From positions 2,604,001-2,668,000 of the forward strand of contig CP186339.1 of the NCBI GenBank assembly GCA_049347715.1: 64,000 nucleotides of DNA. Direction: 5' to 3'. The notes beneath the pieces are model-generated. The model was given only the letters and a program-made list of their open reading frames with translations, was not told the origin of the DNA and made no database searches. The stretch's first letter is position 1, and every line of letters starts with the position of its first letter. Position numbers and translations under genes: made by a program. Positions 44,987-54,463 of the stretch are shown piece by piece. The DNA comes from Thalassotalea_B piscium_A. Lineage in GTDB: Bacteria; Pseudomonadota; Gammaproteobacteria; Enterobacterales; Alteromonadaceae.

Positions 44987-46504
44987 ATGAGCGAAAACAA
45001 ATTAGTAACAACGAAACCCGAACTCAATTTTTGGCAAATATGGAATATGTGTTTTGGTTTTCTCGGTATTCAATTTGGTTTTGCCCTGCAAAACTCTAAT
45101 GTCAGCCGTATATTCCAAACCTTAGGTGCTGATTATGGCAACATGGCTATATTATGGGTTGCTGCACCGATCACTGGCTTGATTATTCAACCAATCATAG
45201 GTTACTTAAGCGATAACACATGGAATAAGTTAGGTCGTCGCCGTCCTTACTTTTTAATTGGTGCGATTGCAGCTAGTTTATCCTTATTTATCATGCCTAA
45301 CTCCCCCACTTTATGGGTAGCGGCAGGAATGTTATGGATAATGGATGCCTCAATTAATATTTCGATGGAACCCTTTCGAGCATTCGTTGGCGATATGCTA
45401 CCCAAAAAGCAGCGGGCAACAGGCTATGCCATGCAAAGCTTTTTTATTGGCGTGGGAGCTGTTGTAGCATCCTCTCTCCCTTGGATCATGACGAATTGGT
45501 TTAATGTTAGTAATGTAGCACCGCTAGGTGAACTACCTGACTCAGTAAAGTTTGCCTTTTATGCTGGGGGGTTAATTTTCTTACTAGCAGTACTTTGGAC
45601 CGTTTACTCCACAAAAGAATACTCACCGGAACAGTTAAAGGCGTTTGAACTACATGAACAAGCACAAACTAATACCTCTGTATTAATACCTCGAAGCGCA
45701 CAGGCGTTTTATAAAGGCGGTTGTATTTGGGCTATTGCTGGTATTAGTTTGACCACACTTATCGCACTGAACATTGAACGCTTAGATAAAAATTTATTTA
45801 TTTTATCATCCGGCTTTATCTTTTTTGGTTTATGCCAATTAATCGCAGGATTAATGGTTACTAGAGGTAAAAGTGAGCATGGTTTTGCGCAAGTGATGAA
45901 CGATTTATTTGCTATGCCACAAACAATGAAACAACTGGCATTAGTGCAGTTTTTTTCATGGTTTCCTTTCTTTGCTATGTGGACTTACACAACATCGGCA
46001 ATAACCGCCCACCACTTTGCTAGTTCAGATGTAACATCAAAAGCTTATAATGAAGGTGCAGATTGGGTTGGTATATTATTCTCAACTTATAACTTAACCT
46101 CTATTGTGGCAGCCATTTGTATCCCACTCATTGTAAAACGATTTAATTTACGTGTTGCTCATATGATCAACTTGTTTTTAGGCGGAGCGGGCTTTATCTC
46201 TTTTATCTTCATTCAAGACCCAACATTTCTAATTATTTCCATGATTGGTGTTGGCTTTGCTTGGGCATCTATATTGTCTGTACCTTATGCTATTTTGGCT
46301 AACTCATTACCATCACATAAAATGGGGTTATACATGGGAATATTCAATTTTTTCATTGTGTTACCACAAATACTCGCCGCTAGCATTTTAGGTTTTTTAA
46401 TCACGAAAGTTTTTGATAATCAGCCTATTTATGCTTTAGTCGTTGGCGGCGTGAGTATGATCATCGCAGGTATATTAACCCTAAGAGTAAACGAACCTCA
46501 ATAA
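44987..46504 (+). CDS. SLC45/GPH-like MFS sugar transporter
   Basis: Inner-membrane transporter of 505 residues from the ATG at 44987 (MSENKLVTTKPELNFWQIWN); 28 upstream open codons cross the promoter and are not used. About twelve helices. The start NFWQIWNMCFGFLGIQFGFALQNSNVSRIFQTLGA and QPIIGYLSDNTWNKLGRRRPYFLIGA are the hallmarks of the SLC45-like family, whose bacterial members take up maltose, sucrose or related glucosides. The LacI-type operator in front and its twin sites at glgP suggest maltose or maltodextrin-derived sugar as substrate; this is inference. Followed by a terminator. Confidence 0.87.
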   Translation: MSENKLVTTKPELNFWQIWNMCFGFLGIQFGFALQNSNVSRIFQTLGADYGNMAILWVAAPITGLIIQPIIGYLSDNTWNKLGRRRPYFLIGAIAASLSLFIMPNSPTLWVAAGMLWIMDASINISMEPFRAFVGDMLPKKQRATGYAMQSFFIGVGAVVASSLPWIMTNWFNVSNVAPLGELPDSVKFAFYAGGLIFLLAVLWTVYSTKEYSPEQLKAFELHEQAQTNTSVLIPRSAQAFYKGGCIWAIAGISLTTLIALNIERLDKNLFILSSGFIFFGLCQLIAGLMVTRGKSEHGFAQVMNDLFAMPQTMKQLALVQFFSWFPFFAMWTYTTSAITAHHFASSDVTSKAYNEGADWVGILFSTYNLTSIVAAICIPLIVKRFNLRVAHMINLFLGGAGFISFIFIQDPTFLIISMIGVGFAWASILSVPYAILANSLPSHKMGLYMGIFNFFIVLPQILAASILGFLITKVFDNQPIYALVVGGVSMIIAGILTLRVNEPQ

Positions 46505-46528
46505 CTGCGTTTGCCAAACAAGCATATC

Positions 46529-46549
46529 GCGGGATACACCTTATCCCGC
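46529..46549 (+). terminator. Terminator of the sugar transporter gene
   Basis: GCGGGATA / TATCCCGC stem with a 5-base loop, followed by TATTTTCTTCTT, 24 bases after the stop codon. Confidence 0.8.
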
Positions 46550-47016
46550 TATTTTCTTCTTACTTTAAATATCTACCTAGCCATGACTAACAAGGGTTAA
46601 TCAGGTTGATAAATAACAAAATTTAAGGTAACGTCCTAAAAAACTTAATAAAAAACCAGTGTCCACCTGATTAATAACTAGCGCTACAATGCTATTGACA
46701 GCAGATACATTTTTAATAATTAGGAAATCGATAAGTATGGATACGTTTCAATTCAATCAACAAAACACTATGTTTATTACAAAACTAACGTTTAATCTAC
46801 TTAGTCTTTTATCCTCCCCAAGAAGCGTACTTTTAAGTATGACTTCCTCTTAATGTAATAAATCGCTCTGATAATCAATAAAAATTAACACCTTCATATA
46901 GCCATAAACAGGAAGTTGCCCAAAGCACTCACTAGTTAAACTATTATTTTTAAAAACGAAAGAAGTCTTAAACTTCTGTTTTACTAACGAAAAGTCACGT
47001 AAAAGGACCATTTAAA
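46550..47016. other. Intergenic region before the M48-pilin gene
   Basis: About 467 bases. Apart from the short frame at 46737-46853 I see no coding sequence. The stretch probably carries the promoter of the M48-pilin gene and perhaps a long untranslated leader; no clear riboswitch or RNA gene was recognised. Confidence 0.4.
46737..46853 (+). CDS. Possible 38-residue small protein
   Basis: ATG 46737 follows TTAGGAAA at about 10 bases and runs 38 codons (MDTFQFNQQNTMFITKLTFN and a Ser/Leu-rich end, SVLLSMTSS). The C-terminal half is hydrophobic, with Ser. It could be a small protein, a leader for the downstream gene, or chance. Confidence 0.25.
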   Translation: MDTFQFNQQNTMFITKLTFNLLSLLSSPRSVLLSMTSS

Positions 47017-48213
47017 ATGAACAAACTCACCTATCCAAGAGAACGTGTACTAGGGTCAATCACCCTAGTATTAGGTATTATCGCTTGGTTATTATTAATT
47101 TTAGGATCATTCGGTATTGCTTTGATTATTCTCGCCCTTGGTTTCATCATGTATTTATTCGTTCAATCTTCATTGATTGCTCATATCAAAGGTAATGGTG
47201 TCGAGCTATCTGAAACACAATTTCCTGATCTTTACTCCCAATTTGTTAGCTGTTGTGATCGACTTGAAATAAAATCAAAACCTAAAGCTTATATTTTAAA
47301 TGGAAATGGCGGCCTGAATGCTTTTGCCACAAAGTTTCTTGGATCACAGTATGTCATTTTAATGACTGATGTTGTCGATGCTATGGCTAAACATGAGGAC
47401 GGTGTAAAATTCTATATAGGCCATGAACTTGGCCATTTACGCATGAATCACTTAAGTGGCGGATTGATTCGCTGGCCTATACTTTGGTTACCTTTATTAG
47501 GCGCAGCTTATTCACGGGCACGTGAAACAACCTGTGATCGTCATGGCTTAGCCTGTTGTAAAACACCGGAAGGTGCTACTCGTGCCCTTTCAGCGCTTGC
47601 TGCAGGGGTTGAACGTTGGCAGGACATCGACCTTTTATCTTATGTAAAACAAGCCAATGACTCCTCTGGGTTTTGGATGTCTTTTCATGAGTTAACCGCT
47701 GGATACCCTTGGTTAACTAAACGTGCTGCCCGCGTAATGGATGTTGAAGCGGCTATGCCTAAACGCAACTTTTTTTCCTATATTCTAGCGGCTTTCGTTC
47801 CATTTGCTGGCCGTTTAGGGGCCGGTTTTGGTGTAGTCATACTAATATACATCATAGGTGTTTTAGCTGCTATTGCCCTCCCTGCCTATAATCAATACAT
47901 TACTAAAGCGGAATTGGCAAAGACAATTATTCACTCTCAAGACGCACGAGATGCACTCGGTAACTATTATGAGGTTAATCAAGAAATCCCCGACTCTTTA
48001 ACAATCATCAATATTGAATCAGAGTTAACCAACGGCGCTTCCATGACCCTCGATAGTAACAACATGAGCCTTTCTATTGAGACAAAACAAGGTGAACTTA
48101 TTTTTACTCCTGCAGAAGATGATCAAGGTAAAATCATTTGGGATTGCAGTAATGGCGAAGGACTTACACCTAAACAATTACCCCCTACGTGTATCAGTGT
48201 AGAAATTAAATAA
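47017..48213 (+). CDS. M48 metalloprotease fused to a type IV pilin-like domain
   Basis: A 398-residue membrane protein. Two N-terminal helices (about 11-50) precede an M48 zinc protease domain with HELGH at 136-140 and the third-ligand region ETTCDRHG at 170-177. From about 268 a second part begins: the helix VVILIYIIGVLAAIALPAYN, closely like the N-terminal helix of type IV pilins. A pilin-like globular domain follows, with C377 and C392 framing a D-loop (WDCSN to PPTC). The pilin leader peptide, the cleavage-site Phe and Glu5 are lacking, so this domain should stay fused and not be processed. AAGGACC precedes the ATG. It is a single gene, not near pilus genes. Confidence 0.8.
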   Translation: MNKLTYPRERVLGSITLVLGIIAWLLLILGSFGIALIILALGFIMYLFVQSSLIAHIKGNGVELSETQFPDLYSQFVSCCDRLEIKSKPKAYILNGNGGLNAFATKFLGSQYVILMTDVVDAMAKHEDGVKFYIGHELGHLRMNHLSGGLIRWPILWLPLLGAAYSRARETTCDRHGLACCKTPEGATRALSALAAGVERWQDIDLLSYVKQANDSSGFWMSFHELTAGYPWLTKRAARVMDVEAAMPKRNFFSYILAAFVPFAGRLGAGFGVVILIYIIGVLAAIALPAYNQYITKAELAKTIIHSQDARDALGNYYEVNQEIPDSLTIINIESELTNGASMTLDSNNMSLSIETKQGELIFTPAEDDQGKIIWDCSNGEGLTPKQLPPTCISVEIK

Positions 48214-48221
48214 TAGAAATT

Positions 48222-48257
48222 AGCACCCCTTTTAGCCATTAGGATAAAATGGGTGCT
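48222..48257 (+). terminator. Terminator-like hairpin after the M48-pilin gene
   Basis: AGCACCC / GGGTGCT outer stem with an inner TTTTA / TAAAA stem separated by a one-base mismatch; 10-base loop. It starts 9 bases after the stop codon. Confidence 0.65.
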
Positions 48258-48424
48258 TAATTAATAAAACAAAAATAGATAAGTCAATATAATTACTGGA
48301 CAAAAAGCCCACCCTTGCTTAGGATTAAATGCTTAACACAAGAATAGATAGTCGAATAGGGAGCGGTCAATAACCTATTCCCCTTTTTATTTATCATTTT
48401 TGATTTAAGATAAGGCACAGTAAT

Positions 48425-49726
48425 ATGCTAAAACGTATCGTTTATGGCGTATGTGGCACGGCCATAGTTGGACTAGGCTTATTCAGTTTTTATGCTTGGA
48501 ATCCATCCATAGACCCAGTCACACCACAAGTAACTTCACTTTACTCCCCTGAGATTATCGAGCATGGTAAAACCCTTGCCGCAGCAGGTTATTGCGGTAC
48601 TTGTCATACCCCTCCAGGTGGCACGGCTTATGCGGGTAATTATGAAATGCACACTGAGTTTGGCACCATTTATTCAAGTAACATAACACCTGATGTTGAA
48701 ACCGGTATCGGTAATTGGTCAGAAAATGCTTTTATCAGAGCTATGCGCACAGGTATCAGTCGTGATGGACATCATTTATTACCTGCTTTTCCTTATGAAC
48801 ACTTCAATAAAATGACTAACGAAGATATTAGTGCTATTTATGCTTATATCATGACCTCAGTACCCGCAGTTAACCAACAGAAAAAAGAAAACACTATCCC
48901 TTTCCCTCTTAATATTCGTGGGCTGCAAGCTGGCTGGAAATTATTATTTGCGGATACAGACGCCTTTGAACCTAATAAAAGTAAATCAAAGGAGTGGAAT
49001 CGAGGTGCTTATTTAGCAGAAGGTATTGCCCATTGTGGTGCATGTCACACACCTCGAAATTCCCTTGGGGGTGAACAGTACAACAACATGTACCAAGGTG
49101 CATCAATTGACGGTTGGATAGCCCCATCATTAACCGCGACAAGTACTTCTCCTATTCCTTGGCGTAATCAAGACTTTTATGAATACTTAACGACAGGTAA
49201 CTCTCCATACCATGGGAGTGCTGCTGGTCCTATGGCACCTGTAATGCACAGAGGATTATCTGCGCTACCAGATAGTGATCTTCGAGCAATCAGTCATTAT
49301 TTTGCCGATATTGCAGGCACTGATGAAATAGACTCTCATGAATCGAACAGTGAACTCCAAGCGGCATTATCTGCACAAGCTCAACAACCAGATAAACGCA
49401 TTAATGAAGGAGCTCGCTTATATGCAACAGCTTGCCAAGCATGCCACTATAATAGCGAAACCTTAGTTAAAGGGCGTCCATTAATCACTATTGGTTCAGC
49501 AGCCCATCTTGATACTCCAACAAATTTAATTAATGTAATGCTCGATGGTGTTCGCAGCGATCAAGGCATTAAAGGTGTTGTTATGCCAGGATTTCGTGAC
49601 GCTCTTAGTGATAAGGATATTAGCGCAATAGCCGCCTATTTACGTCAAGCTGCTGGAGAAAAAAGCTGGCCTAATTTACAAAAACAAGTAGTCGAAATCC
49701 GTAATCAACCAAGATTTGAGCACTAA
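48425..49726 (+). CDS. Triheme cytochrome c subunit of a Mo oxidoreductase
   Basis: Periplasmic, N-terminally anchored cytochrome c of 433 residues, with one hydrophobic segment (about 5-25). Three haem-binding motifs: CGTCH 57-61, CGACH 204-208 and CQACH 337-341, each in its own cytochrome c domain, with Met candidates downstream (for example MPGFRDAL). This is the layout of cytochrome subunits of membrane-bound alcohol and aldehyde dehydrogenases and of nicotinate-type Mo hydroxylases. The 2Fe-2S and Mo subunits follow at once (18-base gap), so this protein is expected to pass electrons from them to the respiratory chain. Confidence 0.9.
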   Translation: MLKRIVYGVCGTAIVGLGLFSFYAWNPSIDPVTPQVTSLYSPEIIEHGKTLAAAGYCGTCHTPPGGTAYAGNYEMHTEFGTIYSSNITPDVETGIGNWSENAFIRAMRTGISRDGHHLLPAFPYEHFNKMTNEDISAIYAYIMTSVPAVNQQKKENTIPFPLNIRGLQAGWKLLFADTDAFEPNKSKSKEWNRGAYLAEGIAHCGACHTPRNSLGGEQYNNMYQGASIDGWIAPSLTATSTSPIPWRNQDFYEYLTTGNSPYHGSAAGPMAPVMHRGLSALPDSDLRAISHYFADIAGTDEIDSHESNSELQAALSAQAQQPDKRINEGARLYATACQACHYNSETLVKGRPLITIGSAAHLDTPTNLINVMLDGVRSDQGIKGVVMPGFRDALSDKDISAIAAYLRQAAGEKSWPNLQKQVVEIRNQPRFEH

Positions 49727-49744
49727 TTCACTGGAGAAGTGACA

Positions 49745-50224
49745 ATGGCAAAATTTATTTTAAATGGTAAGCCTATGACCGCCAATGTAGAGAGTGACAC
49801 ACCTCTCCTTTGGGTCATTCGCGACGAACTTAATATGACAGGCACTAAATTTGGCTGCGGTATTGGTACCTGTGGTGCTTGCACCGTCCATGTGGGTGGT
49901 AGAGCAACACGTTCATGTATTACTCCAGTGTCATCAGTCGAAGGCGCCGAAATAACAACAATAGAAGGTCTTTCAGAAAATGGTGACCACCCCTTACAAG
50001 TGTCTTGGCAAAAACTGCAAGTCCCGCAATGCGGATATTGTCAATCGGGTCAAATTATGCAAGCTGCAGCTTTGTTAAAAGACATACCTAAACCTTCAGA
50101 TAAAGATATTGATGCAGTAATGGAAGGAAATTTATGTCGCTGTATGACTTATGCTCGTATTCGTAGTGCCATTCATGAAGCAGCAAATGCAACCAAGGAG
50201 AACAATGATGAGCAGACTGCCTAA
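49745..50224 (+). CDS. 2Fe-2S subunit of a xanthine-oxidase-family enzyme (IorA-like)
   Basis: Iron-sulfur subunit of 159 residues. GGAG is 8 bases from the ATG at 49745, which I prefer to the GTG six bases earlier. It has the plant-type ferredoxin cluster CGIGTCGACTVH (about 40-52) and the all-helical second 2Fe-2S cluster CGYCQSGQ and CRC (about 97-138). No export signal is visible; since its partner has a Tat signal, it is probably carried out folded with it. It overlaps the Mo-subunit gene by about 20 bases. No FAD subunit is encoded nearby. Confidence 0.93.
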   Translation: MAKFILNGKPMTANVESDTPLLWVIRDELNMTGTKFGCGIGTCGACTVHVGGRATRSCITPVSSVEGAEITTIEGLSENGDHPLQVSWQKLQVPQCGYCQSGQIMQAAALLKDIPKPSDKDIDAVMEGNLCRCMTYARIRSAIHEAANATKENNDEQTA

Positions 50225-52511
50225 AGGTGGATCGGCCGGCATAACCCGCCGAGGTTTTTTAATTTCAATGACAGCTGTCGGCGTAAGCTTTGGCTTTCCT
50301 CGTCACCTAATGGCTGCAATGGATCCTGCTAGCTCAGATGGAAAAGTACTCCCTAGTGAAGGTGAACTTTATGAACCTTCATTGTGGTACTCAATTGACA
50401 CAGCTGGCAAAATTAAAGTTAACATCATGCGCTCAGAAATGGGCCAACATGTAGGTACTGCAATTGCGCGCATTCTCGCTGACGAATTAGAAGCAGCATG
50501 GGATGATATTGAAATTATTCATGTAGATACAGACCCTCGTTGGGGTTACATGGTCACGGGTGGAAGCTGGTCTATTTCACAAAGTTGGCCAGTCTATCGT
50601 CAAGCAGGCGCAGCCGGTCGTACCGCATTGGTTGAGGCTGCAGCAAAAAAATGGGGCATTTCCCCTAAAGATTGCCAAGCCAGTAATGGCAAAATTATTT
50701 CTAAGAAAGGCGAAATAACCTATGGTGAGCTTGTTACATTAGGCCTAACCCGTCAGTTTACTGAAGAAGAACTTAAAACACTGCCACTGAAACCAAATGC
50801 AGATCTTAAGCTTGTTGGTCAACAAGTCACTTCCCTTGATATTGTTAATAAAACTCAAGGTAAAACCATCTATGGTATCGATGCGAAAGTGGAAGGTATG
50901 GTATATGCCACACCTATTTTACCTCCCACGCGATATGGTACTAAAGTTGTTAAATTTGATGACTCTGCAGCAAAAGCCATTAAAGGTTATCAACAAACCA
51001 TAGTGTTAGATGATCCCAGTGGCAGCGTGCCCGGTTGGTTAATGGTCATTGCCAGTAGTTTTTTCGCGGCTCAAAAAGCATCAAAATTGGTTAACGTCAC
51101 TTGGGATGCGGGCGAAACGGCAAATGTTTCTGAAGCTGATATCATTGCCCACGGTAAAAAACTGCTTAATGATCCAGCTAAAGGAAGCATTTTAGACACA
51201 GGTAATGTGAAAACTGAGCCTGTATTTGCGAATGCAGCGAGTACCATTAGCCAAGAATATATCACTAGCACAGTATTACATGCACAAATGGAACCTCTTA
51301 ATGCCTTAGTTTTTAAGAACTCTGATGGTATCTGGGAAGTACATTCAGGCTGTCAGTGGCAGTCACTTACCCTCCCCGTACTTGCTAAAGCATTAAATGA
51401 AGATGAAGCTAATATAGTGATCCGCACTTATATGTTAGGGGGTGGTTTTGGTCGAAGATTGAATGGCGATTACACCATTCCAGCAGCTCTAACCTCTAAA
51501 GCATTAGGTGGAAAGCCGGTTAAAATGGTATTGATGCGTCCTCAAGACATGCAATTTGATAGCGCCCGTTCAGCATCAGTACAACAATTAAAAATGGCCT
51601 TTGACGATAATAATGCGGTTATTGCGATGGAACATCACGCTACTGCCGGTTGGCCAACACAAATATTAGCCCCTGGCTTTATGCCTATGGGGGTGAATAA
51701 TGAACCTTATGATCCCTTCTCTATTTCAGGAGCGGATCATTGGTACAGTGTGGGAGCTCAAAAAGTTAGAGCAGTATCAAATGACCTTGCAAATGCAACT
51801 TTTCGACCGGGATGGTTACGCTCTGTAGGTCCTGGCTGGACAGGTTGGGCAGTAGAAAGCTTTATCGATGAGGCTGCCCATCAGCTAGGTAAAGACCCTC
51901 TACAATTTCGTCTCGACATGCTTATAGCTGAAGGGCGAAATGCTGGCAGTACGCCAGTTGCTAAAGGTGGTGCAGCACGGCAAGCAACGGTATTAAGAAA
52001 AGCAGCTGAATTAATTGGCTGGGGAACACCACAAGCTAAAGATACCGGGATTGGTATTGCTTCAACCTTTGGTCAAGAACGTAATATGCCTACATGGGTA
52101 TCATGTGCAGTACAAGTTCATGTTGATAAAACCAATGGTCTCGTCAATGTTCAAAAATTGGTTATAGCAATTGACGCTGGTATTATTGTTGATCCTAATG
52201 GCGCAGAAGCCCAATGCCAGGGGGCTGCGTTATGGGGATTATCTATGGCTTTATATGAAGGAACAGAAATACGAGATGGACAATATAAAGACTCAAACTT
52301 TGATACTTATACCCCTTTACGTTTAGGGCAAACACCAGAAATTAAAATTGCATTTATTCCAAGTGAGATGCCTCCATCTGGGATGGGAGAGCCGGCGGTT
52401 ACACCTGTAGCCCCAGCAATTGCGAACGCAATATATCAAGCGGTTGGCGTGCGATTACGTAAATTACCTATGAAACCGAGTGACTTAACGAATGCACTAA
52501 TGTCAACTTAG
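50205..52511 (+). CDS. Molybdopterin subunit of a xanthine-oxidase-family oxidoreductase (IorB-like)
   Basis: Catalytic molybdenum subunit of 768 residues. AAGGAG precedes two adjacent ATG codons (50205 and 50208); spacing slightly favours the second. A twin-arginine signal is clear: ITRRGFLISMTAVGVSFG. The Mo-pterin motifs include YMLGGGFGRRLNGDY and the C-terminal GMGEPAVTPVAPAIANAI, whose Glu is the likely catalytic base. Relatives oxidise aldehydes, isoquinoline or other N-heterocycles; the substrate here is not determinable. With the cytochrome and 2Fe-2S subunits it forms a three-gene operon. No maturation gene (XdhC/CoxF-like) is beside it. Confidence 0.92.
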   Translation: MMSRLPKGGSAGITRRGFLISMTAVGVSFGFPRHLMAAMDPASSDGKVLPSEGELYEPSLWYSIDTAGKIKVNIMRSEMGQHVGTAIARILADELEAAWDDIEIIHVDTDPRWGYMVTGGSWSISQSWPVYRQAGAAGRTALVEAAAKKWGISPKDCQASNGKIISKKGEITYGELVTLGLTRQFTEEELKTLPLKPNADLKLVGQQVTSLDIVNKTQGKTIYGIDAKVEGMVYATPILPPTRYGTKVVKFDDSAAKAIKGYQQTIVLDDPSGSVPGWLMVIASSFFAAQKASKLVNVTWDAGETANVSEADIIAHGKKLLNDPAKGSILDTGNVKTEPVFANAASTISQEYITSTVLHAQMEPLNALVFKNSDGIWEVHSGCQWQSLTLPVLAKALNEDEANIVIRTYMLGGGFGRRLNGDYTIPAALTSKALGGKPVKMVLMRPQDMQFDSARSASVQQLKMAFDDNNAVIAMEHHATAGWPTQILAPGFMPMGVNNEPYDPFSISGADHWYSVGAQKVRAVSNDLANATFRPGWLRSVGPGWTGWAVESFIDEAAHQLGKDPLQFRLDMLIAEGRNAGSTPVAKGGAARQATVLRKAAELIGWGTPQAKDTGIGIASTFGQERNMPTWVSCAVQVHVDKTNGLVNVQKLVIAIDAGIIVDPNGAEAQCQGAALWGLSMALYEGTEIRDGQYKDSNFDTYTPLRLGQTPEIKIAFIPSEMPPSGMGEPAVTPVAPAIANAIYQAVGVRLRKLPMKPSDLTNALMST

Positions 52512-52534
52512 TTGATATAAGCATAAGTCGTATC

Positions 52535-52565
52535 AAAGCCCAATACCTTCTATTGGGCTTTTTTT
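52535..52565. terminator. Terminator between the Mo oxidoreductase operon and the ABC exporter gene
   Basis: AAAGCCCAATA / TATTGGGCTTT stem with a 5-base loop and a run of seven T's on the plus strand. Confidence 0.9.
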
Positions 52566-52636
52566 ATCGCTCTTACTGATAGCACATAGAGTTTCAGCCA
52601 AACAGACAAGTTCAACATCTAACCAATTGATTTTTA

Positions 52637-54463
52637 TTACATATCAACTTCAAATTGTAATTCACATAAGCGTTTATATAACGCATCTTCCGCTAACAAT
52701 GACTGATGAGTTCCTGTATTAACTACCTGACCATTATCCATAACAACTATTTTGTCAGCATGCATCACCGTTGATAATCGATGCGCAATAATTAAAGTCG
52801 TACGATCTTGCATTAATTTATTTAACGCGGCTTGAACATGATGTTCACTTTCTGAATCTAATGCGCTGGTGGCTTCATCTAATAACAGTATTTTCGGATT
52901 TTTTAATATCGCACGAGCAATAGCTATGCGTTGTTTTTGTCCACCTGAAAGTCGAACACCTTGTTCCCCTAGAAAACTGTCATATCCTTCTGGTAATTGC
53001 ATAATAAATTCATGTGCATGTGCCTTTTTAGCCGCCTCAATTACCTCAGTATCAGTTGCATCTGGGTTACCATAACGAATATTATGAAATACGTTAGCAC
53101 TAAACAATACCGGATTTTGTGGCACCATCCCCATAGTTCGTCGCAACTCCTCCAATGACAACTCTCGAATATCGACTTGGTTTAAGCTAATACTGCCATT
53201 TTGAGGATCATAAAAACGTTGCAACATTTCAAACAAGGTTGTTTTTCCAGCCCCTGAAGGACCGACAATAGCGACAACTTGTCCTTGCTCTACATTTATA
53301 TTAATGTGATTAAGTGCCATGCTATCAGGGCGAGAGGGATAGAAAAAATCAACCTGTTTAAAAGCAATACTAATTCCCGTTTCAGCATTTAACGATTGTA
53401 AATGTTCAGATTCGTTAATAACACTTTTTACTCTCAACAATTGTAATAATCGCTGTGCAGAGCCAGCGGCCCGCTGCAACTCGCCATAAACCTCTGCCAC
53501 AGTGGCAACTGACATTGCCACCATCACTGAATAAAAAACAAACGCGCCGAGCTCTCCACCAGTGATCCGCCCTGCCAGTACATCATTTCCACCTACCCAT
53601 AACATTGCGCTAATTGCACTAAAAATTAAAAATATTGCTGCAGCAATTAGAAAGGAACGTTGTTTGATACGACTTTTTGCCACAGCAAACGCTGCTTCTA
53701 CTTCACTACCAAATGCAGTGTATTCGGACTTTTCGTGGGTATAGCTTTGCACAACCTTAATATTTTGAATAACTTCACCAGCATAAGAACCTATATCAGC
53801 AATCGCATCTTGACTACTTGCAGCTAGGCTACGTACTCGCTTACCAAAAATAAACATAGGCATAAGTACAATAGGTACGCAAACCAGTACAATTAACGTC
53901 AGCTTAACATTGGTGACTAACAGCATGATCAGCCCACCAACTAAGGTCAATGAACTTCGCAGAGCCATAGACAGAGATGAACCAATAATTGATTGTAACA
54001 AGGTCGTATCAGTTGTTAACCGAGAAGTAATTTCACCACTGCGGTTTTCCTCAAAATAACTAGGATGCAACACCACTATTTTTTCAAACACAGCTTTACG
54101 AATGTCAGCAGTAACTCTTTCACCAAGCCAGCTCATTAAATAGAAACGACTAAACGTACCTATGGCTAATAAAAAGATAAGACCAATCATCACTAATACA
54201 GCCGACTCAAGCTGCTCCGCAGAACCAGCAACAAAGCCGTTATCTATCACCATTTTTACACCTTGCCCTAAAGACAAGGAGACACCTGCGGTTAAGATCA
54301 AAGCAACAAGGGCTAATACCACCATTAATTTATATGGTCGAATAAAATGAAAAATAGGCTTTAAACTGTTGAAAGAACTTTGCTGAGTAATTGGCTCAGC
54401 GGATAAGCCTGCTGAATGGTTCACTTTAGTGGTTGAGCTAGGAAGTGGCGTATTGTCAGTCAT
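52637..54463 (-). CDS. MsbA-like ABC exporter (fused permease and ATPase)
   Basis: Half-size ABC exporter of 608 residues acting as a homodimer in the inner membrane. A polar N-terminal tail of about 35 residues precedes six helices (about 38-330). The ATPase domain has Walker A GPSGAGKTT, the signature LSGGQKQR and Walker B ILLLDEATSALD, plus the D-loop and H-switch AHRLSTV. The coupling-loop region LHPSYFEENRSGEITSRLTTDT is typical of lipid or multidrug exporters. It is not next to lpxK, so it is probably not the housekeeping MsbA. Substrate unknown. Confidence 0.9.
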   Translation of the reverse strand: MTDNTPLPSSTTKVNHSAGLSAEPITQQSSFNSLKPIFHFIRPYKLMVVLALVALILTAGVSLSLGQGVKMVIDNGFVAGSAEQLESAVLVMIGLIFLLAIGTFSRFYLMSWLGERVTADIRKAVFEKIVVLHPSYFEENRSGEITSRLTTDTTLLQSIIGSSLSMALRSSLTLVGGLIMLLVTNVKLTLIVLVCVPIVLMPMFIFGKRVRSLAASSQDAIADIGSYAGEVIQNIKVVQSYTHEKSEYTAFGSEVEAAFAVAKSRIKQRSFLIAAAIFLIFSAISAMLWVGGNDVLAGRITGGELGAFVFYSVMVAMSVATVAEVYGELQRAAGSAQRLLQLLRVKSVINESEHLQSLNAETGISIAFKQVDFFYPSRPDSMALNHININVEQGQVVAIVGPSGAGKTTLFEMLQRFYDPQNGSISLNQVDIRELSLEELRRTMGMVPQNPVLFSANVFHNIRYGNPDATDTEVIEAAKKAHAHEFIMQLPEGYDSFLGEQGVRLSGGQKQRIAIARAILKNPKILLLDEATSALDSESEHHVQAALNKLMQDRTTLIIAHRLSTVMHADKIVVMDNGQVVNTGTHQSLLAEDALYKRLCELQFEVDM

